Below, in pieces: positions 50,830 through 63,199 of a stretch of 64,000 bases of DNA. The first letter of the stretch is position 1. Each line of letters begins with the position of its first letter. The stretch is from Blastocystis sp. Blastoise. Its lineage: Eukaryota; Sar; Bigyra; Opalinata; Blastocystidae. The stretch spans positions 558,001 to 622,000 of the forward strand of contig JBBPEB010000034.1 of assembly GCA_039096225.1 (NCBI GenBank), read 5' to 3'. The notes under the pieces were generated by a model. The model made no database searches and was not told the DNA's origin. It worked only from the letters and a program-made list of their open reading frames with translations. The position numbers and the translations under genes are program-made.

Positions 50830-53482
50830 TATATATAGATGAAAAAAATGATAAAACATTCACGTAAATAGTTATATTATTATACTAATATATTACATAG
50901 TATCCTTAGAGTATATTCTAAATGTGGTATATCTCAGTTATTATTTATTCCTTCCTATTTGTCTATTTCCAAAATCATTTTAAATGAATGTAAATTAGTT
51001 TATTTAATTAATAAAATAGTTTATTTAGTTTCTATTTCTCAATATAATATTATGATTTTTATGACATTAATTAAAGAAGGACTTTTCGATTCTTTAACAG
51101 TATTTAGTGTCTACGGGTGGAGTATTTTTAATTATAATGATTATAAATAATTATCATTCTATATAGTTAAGGGATCAATTAAAGGAATTAATGTGAATCT
51201 ATTGAACGAAATAAAGACAACTCATTTATTTCCTAATGTTACTGAGATTATATATGATGATTATATTTATGATAATTACGATTATACTTATAATTATGAT
51301 AATGATTCTTTTGATTTTCAATATAATGATGATGGTATATATATATATAATTCTATATATATATATAGAATTATTCCAATTATCTTCAATAAAGAAAGAA
51401 TATTTTCCTAAATTACATATTATCAATTATAATATTGAAATAAGTATATTTATATATTAATAAATATACAATTATTCTTAATTTAGCTACAAAGAATTAT
51501 GAGTCTTTATTTCCAATTAATATAATGTCTGTGATTGATACTATTCGTATAAATGATATTGATATTGATCAAAAAGAGGAAATAGCTTTTCTTTTGGATA
51601 AACTAGTTTATACTCATTCAATTCATATTGATAGAGTTGATACATATGTTTGTATCATATATATAAAAACTAATGTCATACTATCTAAAAAATCAATTAT
51701 ATTTATTAACTTTTTATATAGATCATTGTATTTCTTATTTTCCACATTTAAATGACTTATTAGCAAAAAATCAAATTATCCTTGATTGTCTTGATAGTAT
51801 GAATTTTTATTTTTTGATTTATTATTTAATATACTTTATATATTATATTTTAAATAGTTTATTCTTCTTGTTCTGAAAATATCAAAATATTCTATTATAT
51901 TGAAAGTAATAAGCAAAATATTGATAGTTTAGATATAGCATTCGGTATTTATATTTATATATAATTGGCAAATTGTTAATATATAATAATAATACTACTA
52001 TTTATTCATGTATAGATGATGATCATGATGAAATTGATATCAAAAATTCATTAGAAAGATTCTTAAAGAGTAGTGTATTAGAACATTTGAATGAGTTAAC
52101 TGTTACATGTATATTTATTATTGTTATAATATATTATTATTCTATGTATACTATTTATAGTTAATTATAATATAAGCATACATTATTTAACATGGATATC
52201 AACTCTTTTTAATGATAATAAGTTTAATACTATTCATGAATTAACGATTAATTGTATATTATATTATAAAATATATGAATATATATATAAATAGTGCGTT
52301 CTATCAAAGAAGATTCATCATCGGAGGCTTTAACTACCTATAAAAATATAGTAGAGAAATTAATTCCTAAGGCTTCTATTATTACAATAAAAGGTAATTA
52401 TTTATATAATTATTTTGTTAATAAAAAATTTACTTTAATTATTTTTAATTGCTATTATTATTAGATTGTACTCTGTCTTTTATAAATGGATTCATACCTA
52501 AAGGTTGTTTCCATAATACAACTCAATTAATTCTAGGTATATCTATTAAATGAATATAATGCTTTACCTATAATATATTACATTTCATGCTAATCTTTTT
52601 ATGAATATTTATTTAGAAATTAAAGATATGCCAGATGATAATTTTTGTAAACTATATACTACAGATAATTTCCCTCAATTAAAACATATCAAGTTTTGTA
52701 TATATATATATATGTTAATAATAATAGTATGTTGTATTATAAATCATATATATTTATATAAAATCTTATCATTATTAAAAATTAGTTTATTAAATTATAT
52801 ATATATAGATAAAGGTAACAGTATAGAATGGTGGAGTTCTTTTATGAAAACATCTTGTACATATATTAATAATAACAACTTTCCATCATCAAGTATTGTC
52901 CGATTAGGTGGTATGTCATCAATTAAATCATTCTATTTATATTCATTAATACTGAATTTCTATAGAATGGTATGATGATTATGATGATGATTATGTATAT
53001 GATCCAAATGCTTCTATCTTTCGATGTAAATATGATACTAATTCATTTATGAATACAATTATTGGTACAAAAGGTATATATTTATATATAATAACATATT
53101 ATGTATATAGATAAAGTGATGAGTAAATTTGAGATAGAAACGTTATTTGATTGTATAAATGAAAATAAAACTCAAAATATAAAAAGTTTAGACTTATGTA
53201 TATCTATACTCAATATTTTTTATTAAAAATTTCTTTTTTATAGATATTTATGATGATGAACAATTATCAAAACTTATTAGTTTTATTACTATTGAAAAAT
53301 TTCCTAAATTGAAAGAATTAGCTTTAAATATCTGTATATATACATAGTTATTTGTGTGTATATTCTATTATATAGGTTATGTTACTTCACAAGAACAAAT
53401 AGATATATATAAACAGCAATTAGAGTATTCCAAAATTATTCAGGAAAATCATGTAATGTATGATTTTTTTAAAGTATATTAA
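50232..53482 (+). CDS. Second LRR-type multi-exon protein, paralogue of the giant gene without BTB-like start
   Basis: Start MMNTTEVEIE (50232). Exon 1 ends in a phase-1 Tyr codon, as in both relatives. Exon 2 reads DYASDIPLEYICPSC and then FPSLKELKIIG, an LRR-like end. One long exon (about 50427-50792) is acidic and Tyr/Asn-rich. After it come about 15 short exons of the form seen in the giant gene (FPLNE-like starts; NLKELALNI, SLTVFSVYGWS and LKHIKF type ends). Introns are short and TA-rich, mostly phase 1. The last exon begins VTSQEQIDIYKQQLEYSK and ends DFFKVY with TAA near 53482. Function unknown; probably a scaffold. Confidence 0.55.
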
Positions 53483-55043
53483 ATTCTTTTGTATATGGAA
53501 TTATTTATATCTTATATTATATAATTTTTTTATAAATATTTCACCATTATTATTTTTTATTTCTTAACGTTTCTATAAAGTATATATAAAATCGTATTAA
53601 TATCTTTTCGTGTTTTTTTTAAAGTACTTTTGATTAAACATAGTAAAAAAATTTGTAATATATTACATGACATACATAAAATAGAATACCATTTAATGTT
53701 TATTATGAATTTCATTTGATAGTATTCATAAATTTTTAACTTTAAAAATATTTCTACATAATTATAATTCTAAAAAATTATATCTTCATGTGTAATTAAC
53801 ACTATTTTTAGTATTTCTATAAAAATGATTAACGTCAATGACTTTCTTGATAAAGAATATAATTAATATAATAAGATTCTAAATAATATTTTATTTTTTT
53901 TTTGTTTTATTTGCTGTTTTTGAATAACGTTTTTTATATTTAATAAAATAGTTCTTCAACAAGTGTTCTAAAATAATTAAAATGCATAATTTACTAAAAT
54001 ATATTTTTATTTTTCAATATAGAATAGTTTATAATGAAGTATTTGTATATATATATAATTAAATAAGATACAAATGAATCTAATCAAAATTGTATTATTA
54101 TATATTAACAAGAAACATATATTTATAAAAATACAATGAGAGGTATAAAACATTTTGTGACTTCGTTTTTATTAAAAGTACAATATATTAAATTATTTTA
54201 AACACAGTATTATTTGAGAATTATGGTAATTATGAATATAATAAAAAAAATTTTAATTATTCATGTATGAACCTATTGATATATAAGCGACATATATAAA
54301 CGATATACTCTTTCTATTACCAATAATATCTTATTGAATAAAATATCAAAATCATTTGCTAATCATCATATATAGAGATAGTATATTATGTATAATAATA
54401 ATGATTTTGATTTTGAGAAATTAATAAAATTATTGTATAAAATAATATAAAAATAGAAATGGAAAAGCAAGAAGATGGAGATAGAAATAAAAGGAGACAT
54501 AATTGTGTCAATAGACTATAGAAGAGATACTATCAGAGGAATAGAAATATATTATACAAATATAATATAAAAATAAATAAAAATCTATTAAATTCAGTCA
54601 GAAATCAGGAATGATTAAAACAAATTATAGTTAATCATTTCTAGATAAGCGATAATTGGCGTATATAATATCTAAATATATTATAATTAAAAACAAAGAT
54701 GTATATATGTGAAATAAGAAACTTATAGATCAAAAAGTAAATTAAGCAATAGATATGACATAAATAAGTATACTATCTTATTATTTGAATCATTTATGTT
54801 TATAATTATCACCGTATAAATCATTTAAAACAATAAAAGAAGTGAAGATCCATAATTAACTTATTACTTTAATGAATTCTTAGCATATTTCTGTCAATCA
54901 CATAAGTTAATAATCATTTAAAATAATATGAAAAAATATATATAAATAATAAGTGAATAATAAAGAAATAAAAAACATTCATTAAAAGAAAAAAATAAAC
55001 AAGGGGAAACAACTATATTTATTTTATTAGCATTATTTCATTA
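53483..55043. other. Intergenic, AT-rich
   Basis: About 1.56 kb without coding signal, containing homopolymer A and T runs. Nothing else is supported. Confidence 0.6.
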
Positions 55044-56540
55044 ATGGTGAAAGAAAAGGTGTTATTTGATGTTGATAAGTTTAATAGATTGAAGGAAGAT
55101 ATCAATGTATATGAAGACTTGATGAAAGATGTAGTTAGTGTTTTCGCAGCTGTGATGAATCTTGGTATACATTCTGGATTGTCGATAAATAGACTTATAA
55201 AACATATTGGAGATGATTGTATTGAAAAGGAAGGCGAAAGAAATGAACTTGAAAAGAAATGTGTTTATGAATGTAAGAATAATGAGGATATGAATGTCAA
55301 TATGGATTTTAATGATGATGATAATATGGATTTGATACGATTTACGAATAATGGTCCTGTATTTCAAATATCGAAATCTGTTTTAGATTCGTTGAAAGGT
55401 TCTTTTATTGAAGAACAACGTGATGAAGAATGTAGAGCAAATGATGGATCTGTATATCTTGATTATCCTGGAAATGATGCTTCTGTTTATTATTTATTAG
55501 ATTATTTGAATGGAAAGAACGTATATTTTGAATCTTTTTCTTATGAAGAACAATTAGAAATATTGAATTTATTTGAATTTTGTGGCTTAGTAATTCCTAT
55601 GGAATTAATAGATTGTAGAGAAAGAAGAGATCGAAAGATGAAGAAATATGAAGAAGGAGACGAAGTTTCTTTAATTATTAATGGAAATAAAAATGATATT
55701 ATTAAAGAATATTTAGTAAAGAATGGATTATGGAATAATTATGTTAAGAATTATGATAATGGATTTATTAATTATAATCATATAGATGATAGTTTATATA
55801 TGAATAAGAAATATGAATATATTGAATATATTACTCAATATATAAATAATGGAACTATAGATATAAAAGAAGATAAGATAATTGCTATTAATAAAGAATT
55901 ATTCGAGAAAGAAATGATTGAATTATTTGGTGAAAAAGGAAGAGAAGAAGCCAAAGAAGCAATGATTGGAAAGCCAACTGTATTTATAAACTCAAAAATA
56001 ATTGAAAAGAGATGTTTTGAAACTCGCTTAATGAATTGGTTAGGTAAAGAAAAGAAATGGAAGTTATTATTTAGAGCAAGTGAACATAATTATTCTGCAA
56101 GAGAATTCCATAGATGTTGTGATAATAAAGGAGAAACCGTAACTATAATCAAACATATAGGTCATAATAATCATATAAATATATTTGGAGGATATACTAA
56201 TCAAAATTGGGATAGTGATAGTTATATGAAACGTTATTCTAAAGAATTTCTATTTACATTAAGTAATGAACATAATATTCTTCCTACTAAATATGAATAT
56301 ATAAATAATGATAAGGACTCTGGTATATATTGTAATTCTTCTTATGGTCCAACATTTGGACAACCAAGTGATATTGAAATACATGATAATTGTCATAATA
56401 ATAATGATTCATATTGTTTAGCACGTGATTGTTCTGAATCCAGTACTCCTCAAAAATCATCCTTATTTGTTAATACTGATGATGCTAATTCTAAAAATAA
56501 TTTTATAGTAGAAGATTATGAAGTATGGGGAAGAAGATGA
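55044..56540 (+). CDS. BTB-TLDc domain protein
   Basis: An intact intronless frame of 498 residues from ATG 55044, ending in two consecutive TGA codons. An N-terminal helical part (1-95) is followed by a BTB/T1-like domain (about 96-190: LIRFTNNGPVFQISKSVLDS, then VYYLLDYLNG) and a linker. The C-terminal TLDc domain (about 315-498) reads INSKIIEKRCFETRLMNWL, WKLLFRASEHNYSAREFH, CDNKGETVTIIKHIG, NIFGGYTNQNWDSDSY, EFLFTLSN, GPTFGQPSDIEIHDNC and a final Y-EVWG. TLDc proteins bind the V-ATPase and are linked to oxidative-stress responses; BTB-TLDc architectures are common in amoebae and other protists. Being intronless in such an intron-dense genome hints at a retrocopy or a recently expanded family. 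Confidence 0.88.
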   Translation: MVKEKVLFDVDKFNRLKEDINVYEDLMKDVVSVFAAVMNLGIHSGLSINRLIKHIGDDCIEKEGERNELEKKCVYECKNNEDMNVNMDFNDDDNMDLIRFTNNGPVFQISKSVLDSLKGSFIEEQRDEECRANDGSVYLDYPGNDASVYYLLDYLNGKNVYFESFSYEEQLEILNLFEFCGLVIPMELIDCRERRDRKMKKYEEGDEVSLIINGNKNDIIKEYLVKNGLWNNYVKNYDNGFINYNHIDDSLYMNKKYEYIEYITQYINNGTIDIKEDKIIAINKELFEKEMIELFGEKGREEAKEAMIGKPTVFINSKIIEKRCFETRLMNWLGKEKKWKLLFRASEHNYSAREFHRCCDNKGETVTIIKHIGHNNHINIFGGYTNQNWDSDSYMKRYSKEFLFTLSNEHNILPTKYEYINNDKDSGIYCNSSYGPTFGQPSDIEIHDNCHNNNDSYCLARDCSESSTPQKSSLFVNTDDANSKNNFIVEDYEVWGRR

Positions 56541-57679
56541 TGAGATTTATATATATATATATATATATATATCTAGTTCCTAAACTATTTCAAATTATTT
56601 TCTTTTATACATTATCTTAACATCTTTTCATAGTTATATCTATCACTTATGATAATACAATATATATTATATTATATCTTTATATAATGCTAATTATTTC
56701 GCTATCTATTTAGCATCAGTAATTATGGTTTCGTATTTATGCATCAAAATTTTGTAAAGTTGTTTATTATTTTTATAAAAATGTCTTCAATGCTTAAAAT
56801 CTACTGAAAGAATTATATTCATTTAAAACAAAAAGTTCTTAGAGATAACAATAAATTACATTTTTGAGCATCAAATACATTTAATAATGATCTTAAAAAA
56901 ATTGTTTACATAATTCCCTTATGAATACCCTTTTAAGTAATAAACAGTGTCTAAAAGATGAATCATATTACTCTCCAATGCCTTAAATGAGTGATCAATA
57001 GTAAATAAGTCCTTTTTAATAAAACATAACAGTTGATGAAGAAAATGGCACTACACTTTCCCACTCTCGCAGAATATATTAAGCTTAGGTCTTCATAGAA
57101 ATTAATGCTAACCGGATTTCTAAATACTTATGTGATAAATCAAAAAAAATGACGCCAACAACAAATCGCGATTCTTCATGATAGTTAATGAATCGTTTTG
57201 AAAGATAAATTTCTTGAATGATTTTTCGTCAGTAAGTGAAGAATATTGCATCCTATACATATATATATTATTTTTAAAAATATGGATAAAAAAACAAACT
57301 TCGTTTTATCCCTTTAAAAAGTGTTTTTGGATCAAAAAAATGATATATTTAAAATGATGGATCTTAAATAGATAATATGAGTTTTATACAAAGAATTGTT
57401 ATTTAAGAATACATTAAGAAGCCATGAGTCATCAAAATATTAAAACATGTAATTTCAAATTGTTACAAAAGTTTAACAAAATGTAGATATTAAACAGTTA
57501 ATGGAACGATTTTTGGATTTTATCACTGATCAACTTTTATATCCACATAATATATTAGTATATACATATATATTGATAATTCTTAATTGAGTGATTTAGT
57601 GCCTTAATGATAATAGTCGTCATTCCGATAAAAAAAGTATGATGATACATTTCATTGGTGCGTTTACTAATTATTATAT
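56541..57679. other. Intergenic
   Basis: About 1.1 kb of AT-rich sequence; (TA)n near 56549-56572. No gene is seen. Confidence 0.6.
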
Positions 57680-59056
57680 TTATAGAAGAAAACGATAATA
57701 GAAGAGAAGTAACTAATGTGAGTTGTACAAAAATAAATTCTCAAAAGTATATTTGATCCTTGTATTAATTTGCTTTATTCTAATAGTAGAGACGATGAGC
57801 ATAAAAAAGAGGTTCTATCTGTGACTAATAAAGCCATAAAAGTATACTATAATTAGTATATTCTTTTATATATATAGACTCAAATGAAAGAAAAGACTCA
57901 AATGTATATGTATACAATAAAGAAAGTTTATAGTAAATAGATATTTATAATATATTTAAAATATATATATATATATTAATATCATAGATGACCATATTTA
58001 TCCAATTGTGTTTCGTACACGATCAAGATTAAATGATGAAGTATTTTTATTATTATTATTATTATGCTTATTCTTGTCATTAATATACTTATTATTATTA
58101 TTGTTATTATATATTTTATTATTCTTTTATATTATATCAATTGTTTAAATTGTTCTTTTATGATAAATATTATTAATATTATTATATAGGTATTAAGTTT
58201 TTTGAGTGAAATCACAACTTTTTATTTGAAATGGAACCAATATAAACAGAAATATATTCAAGTATATATTTATATATCTAAATTCTTCTTTATTTTCTAA
58301 TATACTTATATATATATGTTCATATTATTATATATATATATAGAATACTCTCTCTGAAAATATATTCTCTATTCCATTATTATTACAATCACCTTCTTCT
58401 TCTTCTTCTCCTTCTCCTTCTTCACACATAATTATTCCTAAAACACCATTACCATCCCCTCCAAGTCTTTCTGAATCCATTGATAGTATTTCTGAACCCA
58501 TTGAAAGCTTTTCTATATCTCCTTCTTCTTCTATTTCTTCTTCTCTTTCTATCCTCGAGAATTCAATTCCTTCTCCATCTATATATATTCCTTCTATATA
58601 TTCTCCACTTTCCATTACAGATACTTTATTCTTATCACCATCTACAGAACCCTATATTGAAGAAGAATCTAATTCTATAAGTTGTATATACATATATATC
58701 AATATTATTAGTTTTATTTTTCTTTATAAATAATATAATTTATTTTTTTACATTTTAAATATGGTTTTGTTTATTAATATGTGAACATTCTTATTATTAT
58801 TAAATAAATATAATTCTTATATATAGTAAGCCCTGTTGAACTGTCTTCTTGTTTATATGTATATAATATAGAAAATAATTATTATTATATATAAAATATA
58901 ATATATATAGTGTGGTGTATACATGGATATAAGTCGAATGAGTGTTTCATCACTTTATCCTAATTTATATATATGTCCAAAATGCTTTGATAAATATATT
59001 AAGGATATACATATATTTGAAACATATATCTCATCATTCTATGATAATACAAATAG

Positions 59057-59127
<71 letters not shown>

Positions 59128-59810
59128 AATTATTATTAATTATTATTAATTATTCTATAGCTGATTATATCCCAGAATCACCTCCAGTATAATACTATTA
59201 TTATTAGAACTATTATTTATACTATTATTATAATCATATGATAATCATGTTTATTAATATATTTAGTCCTATAATGAACTCAATGATGGTAACTCATTAA
59301 TACCGTATATATATATATAAATGATGCAATAGAGAATTACACATTTTTTTAAATATATAAATTTTGCATATATATAGTGAAAACGCTATAGGTGATGATA
59401 TCTATATATCACAACCAAATGAAACTATTAAGAATCAAATTATAGATATTGATATCGATATAGATATGATTCAAGAAAAAAGTAACGATAATTCAGAACA
59501 AATCAGTAATAATCAGAATATTCAAGAAGAAAACTCTTCCATACAAATATCACATAATAATGACTTATCAGGATATGATGGAGATAATGAGAATAATAAT
59601 GTACATATATATATGATCAATTATTTCATTTATTATATAATATAATAGATTCTCCTCCGTACATTTTCATCAAATGGTGTTCAAAGAATGGTTACAAATC
59701 ACTCTATAGAGACAGCTTATATGTATGAAGAAGATATTTCGAATTCTATTTATAAAGATCCTTTTAATGATATAGGTATTAATTTAAATGAATATGATTT
59801 TATGGACTAA
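57680..59810 (+). CDS. Uncharacterised Ser/Pro-rich acidic multi-exon protein
   Basis: The 5' end is uncertain; small exons near 57686 (ENDNRREVTN) and 57789 (RDDEHKKEVLSVTNKAIK) may belong. Clear exons follow: near 57990 (DHIYPIVFRTRSRLNDE), near 58190 (VLSFLSEITTFYLKWNQ), 58343-58684 (a low-complexity Ser/Pro block with SSSSSPSPSS and PLPSPPSLSES), 59377-59600 (ENAIGDDIYISQPNETI, then an IDIDIDID run) and 59649-59810 (LLRTFSSNGVQRMVTNHSIE, ending NEYDFMD, TAA). Composition suggests an intrinsically disordered regulatory protein. No domain is recognised. An intron at about 59060-59157 carries (ATT)n. Confidence 0.5.
59060..59125 (+). repeat. Intronic (ATT)n microsatellite
   Basis: About 21 ATT units inside an intron of the Ser/Pro-rich gene. 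Confidence 0.85.
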
Positions 59811-60139
59811 TTTATTATTATAAAATAAACAATAATATAAAAATTATTGTATGTATATATATTTATCTGTGTATTTATTGCGCTATTGTTATATTTAATA
59901 TAATCTTTTTATATATTGTTCATATAAATATGAATTCTTTATAATCATAATAGTAAAAGAATTATTGTTTTTGGTTTTTAATTAATTTTTTTATGTATAA
60001 TTATTAACAAAACGACTTATAAAGAATAACTAGAAGATACAAGAAACTACTTTAGCAAACAGTAAATACTATTGAAATACACATATAAAATGAGAGCAAT
60101 ATATTCTTAGGATAGATATAATAATACAGAATATTTAAT
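59811..60139. other. Convergent 3' intergenic region
   Basis: About 330 AT-rich bases between the stops of two convergent genes. No feature is recognised. Confidence 0.6.
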
Positions 60140-61286
60140 TTATCGTCTAAATACTCTCCAATATAATATAATTAAAATAAATAGAACAAGAACAACCAAA
60201 GGAGCATATTTACGAAGTAATGTCTAGAAATTATAATATATTATTATATTATATTATATTATATTATATTATTATATATACAACATAATTTAATTTCTTA
60301 GCTCCCCAACTATATTTTTTTGATTCTGCGACTAAGTTTTCACTTATATTTTGAACACCTATTAAAATAATATATATATAATAATAATAATGAATCATAC
60401 AAATAAAAATAATTTGATAAATATATAAATATATATACTATCTAATTTTTCAACTCTGGTCATGACTTCATTAATATTTTTCTTCATAATATTTTGTATA
60501 TCAATAAGATTATCATTTAATTGTGCATATTCATCAACATTTCCATTCTCATATATTGTTCGCTTAGAAAGAATCTCTTTCTCTATTTATTATTATTTAT
60601 AGAAGAAAATATATATTTATATAAAAATATATAGTATATAAATATAAATCTATAATAAATAAACATATATATATATACCAAATCTATAGAAATAATATGC
60701 CATTGCAATTGTAGATAATTGTGTTCTCCATCTATATATATAACATAATATAAATAGAATAATTAACATAATTATTATTTAAAAAAAGATACTCATCTTG
60801 ATATTTGGTTTCTAAGAATTGAATAAACGACTTTTTAATATCTTCTAAATAAGAAAAACACAATTTTTTGGAACAAGTCTTTTCTGTTAATGTTAGATAA
60901 CAAATATTATCTTCAATAATATATCTATATAAAATAAAATATAAAAAAATAATATTTATTATAAAAATAATATATTTCCTATAAATGAACGATAAATAAT
61001 TCTTGAAATACTTACGTATAACAATACTCATCAGCAGTGATCTGAAGCATAGGAGGACTATTTGAAGAAAGAGTTTTGAAAATTGATTTTGACTATAAAA
61101 AAGTCACCAACAAAACATGTATTATATATACTTGAGCTCTGAATGCATCACTATCAATTTCTTTATTGACTTCAGACTTTCTAACAACAGAAGACACCTA
61201 GTAATATATAAATGAGTATTTATATAGAGTTAAAATACATAGATCAGACCATCTGTAGCACGTGCAATAGAAGTTAAGTAAAACAT
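60140..61286 (-). CDS. SEC22: SEC22-type R-SNARE (longin domain)
   Basis: Eight minus-strand exons: 61239-61286, 61132-61197, 61016-61092, 60793-60924, 60679-60731, about 60450-60593, about 60292-60358 and 60140-60228 (TAA). Start MFYLTSIARATDGLIY. The longin domain includes FKTLSSNSPPMLQITADEY, YIIEDNICYLTLTEK and KKLCFSYLEDIKKSFIQF, as in Sec22. The SNARE motif (QLNDNLIDIQNIMKKNINE) has Arg at the zero layer (EVMTRVEKLD), so it is an R-SNARE. It continues to SKKYSWGAKKLN and a C-terminal anchor (PLVVLVLFILIILYW) with RVFRR tail. Sec22 mediates ER-Golgi vesicle fusion. The full length, about 220 residues, is normal for the family. Confidence 0.9.
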
Positions 61287-61447
61287 TTTAATTAAACACA
61301 AAAACCGATAAGATTAATTGAAAATAAAACATACACAAAAAAATAAAAGTCTAGAATTCGATGAAGATTCTAATTATAGCTGAAAACTCAAAGTTTCCGT
61401 GGGAGTCGCTTCATGATACGAAAACAGAATTCTTTTCATATTCTTGA

Positions 61448-61666
61448 TTATTTTAAATTTTCCTGGAACCATTCACAGAAATCCCAAGAAGGCGAGAAAA
61501 GTGCTTCATATTTATATCTATAGTAGCTATATATAGAAGCACATAAATACAACGTATGTGTTATGAATATTATATACATAGATATGATCATATCAAAAAT
61601 CGATTTGTAACGCTCTTTATCTATAGATTTCTTCATAGAATTCGATGTATTATTGCTAAAGATCAT
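61448..61666 (-). CDS. Possible small one-helix membrane protein
   Basis: A 72-residue frame starting MIFSNNTSNSMKKSIDKER and ending DFCEWFQENLK. It has one hydrophobic helix (IISMYIIFITHTLYLCASIY) and non-repetitive composition with Trp and Cys. Its start is only 15 bases from the divergent start of the carrier gene, which leaves almost no room for separate promoters. It could be a real small mitochondrial or ER protein, or a chance frame in the carrier's promoter. Confidence 0.4.
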   Translation of the reverse strand: MIFSNNTSNSMKKSIDKERYKSIFDMIISMYIIFITHTLYLCASIYSYYRYKYEALFSPSWDFCEWFQENLK

Positions 61667-61681
61667 TTTTAAGGACTAATT

Positions 61682-62279
61682 ATGCAACAATATTATTATT
61701 ATAAGCAAAACTTACCCGCATATGAAACTCAATTTAATAAGCTTTTTAAGTTAAATTCCATATATCTTTCATCTCAAAATACTAATGAAAAGGATGAACA
61801 ACTAAACAATAAAAATGTCATTATTAAAAAGGTGGATACTACGGGTAATAGTCCTAAAAAATCAAAAAAACATATTGCTCTTCGTATTTTTTGTGCAGGT
61901 ATCTATTTCTCTACGACAGATATATCAACTTTGTGATTTATATCTTTTTTAAGCTATTTTTTTAATTTTAATAGGTGCTATCTCTGGTTGTATAAGTAGA
62001 ACTTTAACAGCTCCTTTGGATCGTATCAAAGTATTAATGCAAGCAGATATTGGTGGAGCTAATTATACAATTCATCAAGCATCTACAAAGATTTGGAGAG
62101 AAGGAGGTTTCAAAGCATATTTTAAAGGAAATTTTGTCAATTGTCTCAAAGTTACACCTGAAAATGCAATTAAATTATATTTTTATGAATATTTACGAAA
62201 ACTATTTAATATTAACACAGATAAACCAGAAATTGGACAACGATTTCTTACTGGTGCAGGATGTATATATATTGTATTG

Positions 62280-62350
<71 letters not shown>

Positions 62351-62780
62351 GCTGGTTTTCTTGCTCAATTAGCTGTATATCCGTTAGAGATCGCTAAAAC
62401 CCGTTTAACGTTATCTGGTCCTGGTGTATATAAAGGAATGATGGATGTATTTCAAAAGACTATTCAATATGAAGGAGTTCTGTATATATATATATTTATT
62501 ATTATGTTTATTATGTTTATGTAAATTATTATTATTATTATACTTATTATTATTATTATTATATAGAAGTCTATATAAAGGATTATTAGCTAGTTTATTA
62601 GGTATGGTTCCTTATGCTGGTGTCGAATTATGTGTATACTCATTACTTAAAGTATATATATATTATTATTATTGTAATTAATAATTTTATTATCATATAT
62701 ATATATATAGGATTCTTATAATAATTATTCACATAATACTATTCCTCCAGTATGGGCATTACTCTCTATAAGTATATATA

Positions 62781-62822
<42 letters not shown>

Positions 62823-63102
62823 TCTCTATAAGTGGTATATCTTCGATATGTGGTCAAATGGTATCTTATCCGTTACAACTCGTTAGAACCCGTTTACAAG
62901 CACAAGGAATGAGAGGGTTATATTTAGAAGATCATGATATATATACAGGTATTATAGATTGCCTTATTAAAACAGTAAAGAGAAATGGTCTTAAAGGATT
63001 ATATAAAGGAATTGGTGCCAATTGCTTAAAGACTATCCCTGCTATTAGTATTAATTATACAGGTATATATATATATATATTTATTATTATTATTATTAAC
63101 CA

Positions 63103-63137
<35 letters not shown>

Positions 63138-63199
63138 TTCTAGTATATGAAGAATCAAAGAGACTTCTTGGTGTTGGAGATAAAATGCAATCGAATTAA
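61682..63199 (+). CDS. Mitochondrial carrier, SCaMC / ATP-Mg-Pi type without EF-hands
   Basis: Exons 61682-61898, 61975-62262, 62352-62481, 62567-62651, 62711-63062 and 63144-63199 (TAA) join in phase. Three carrier repeats are present: TLTAPLDRIKVLMQ with GGFKAYFKGNFVNCLKVTPE; VYPLEIAKTRLTL with LYKGLLASLLGMVPYAG; and VSYPLQLVRTRLQAQ with LKGLYKGIGANCLKTIPA. The CLKVTPExAIK and GMVPYAGVEL matrix motifs are typical of SLC25A24/APC carriers. These exchange ATP-Mg for phosphate across the inner membrane of mitochondria or related organelles. The calcium-binding N-terminus of animal SCaMC is missing, leaving a 60-residue charged leader. Exon 5 includes a 60-bp in-frame insertion (62774-62833) at the start of helix 5, described separately. 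Confidence 0.88.
62279..62347 (+). repeat. Intronic (ATT)n microsatellite
   Basis: About 23 ATT units filling the second intron of the carrier gene. Confidence 0.9.
62761..62833 (+). repeat. 13-bp direct repeats flanking an in-frame TA/ATT insertion in the carrier gene
   Basis: ACTCTCTATAAGT at 62761-62773 is repeated at 62821-62833. Between them is ATATATA plus (TTA)n. The period is exactly 60 bases. A canonical GT-AG excision (GTATAT to ATAAG) would leave the frame one base short, whereas retention keeps the frame and adds 20 residues (SIYI plus a Leu run). Confidence 0.85.
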
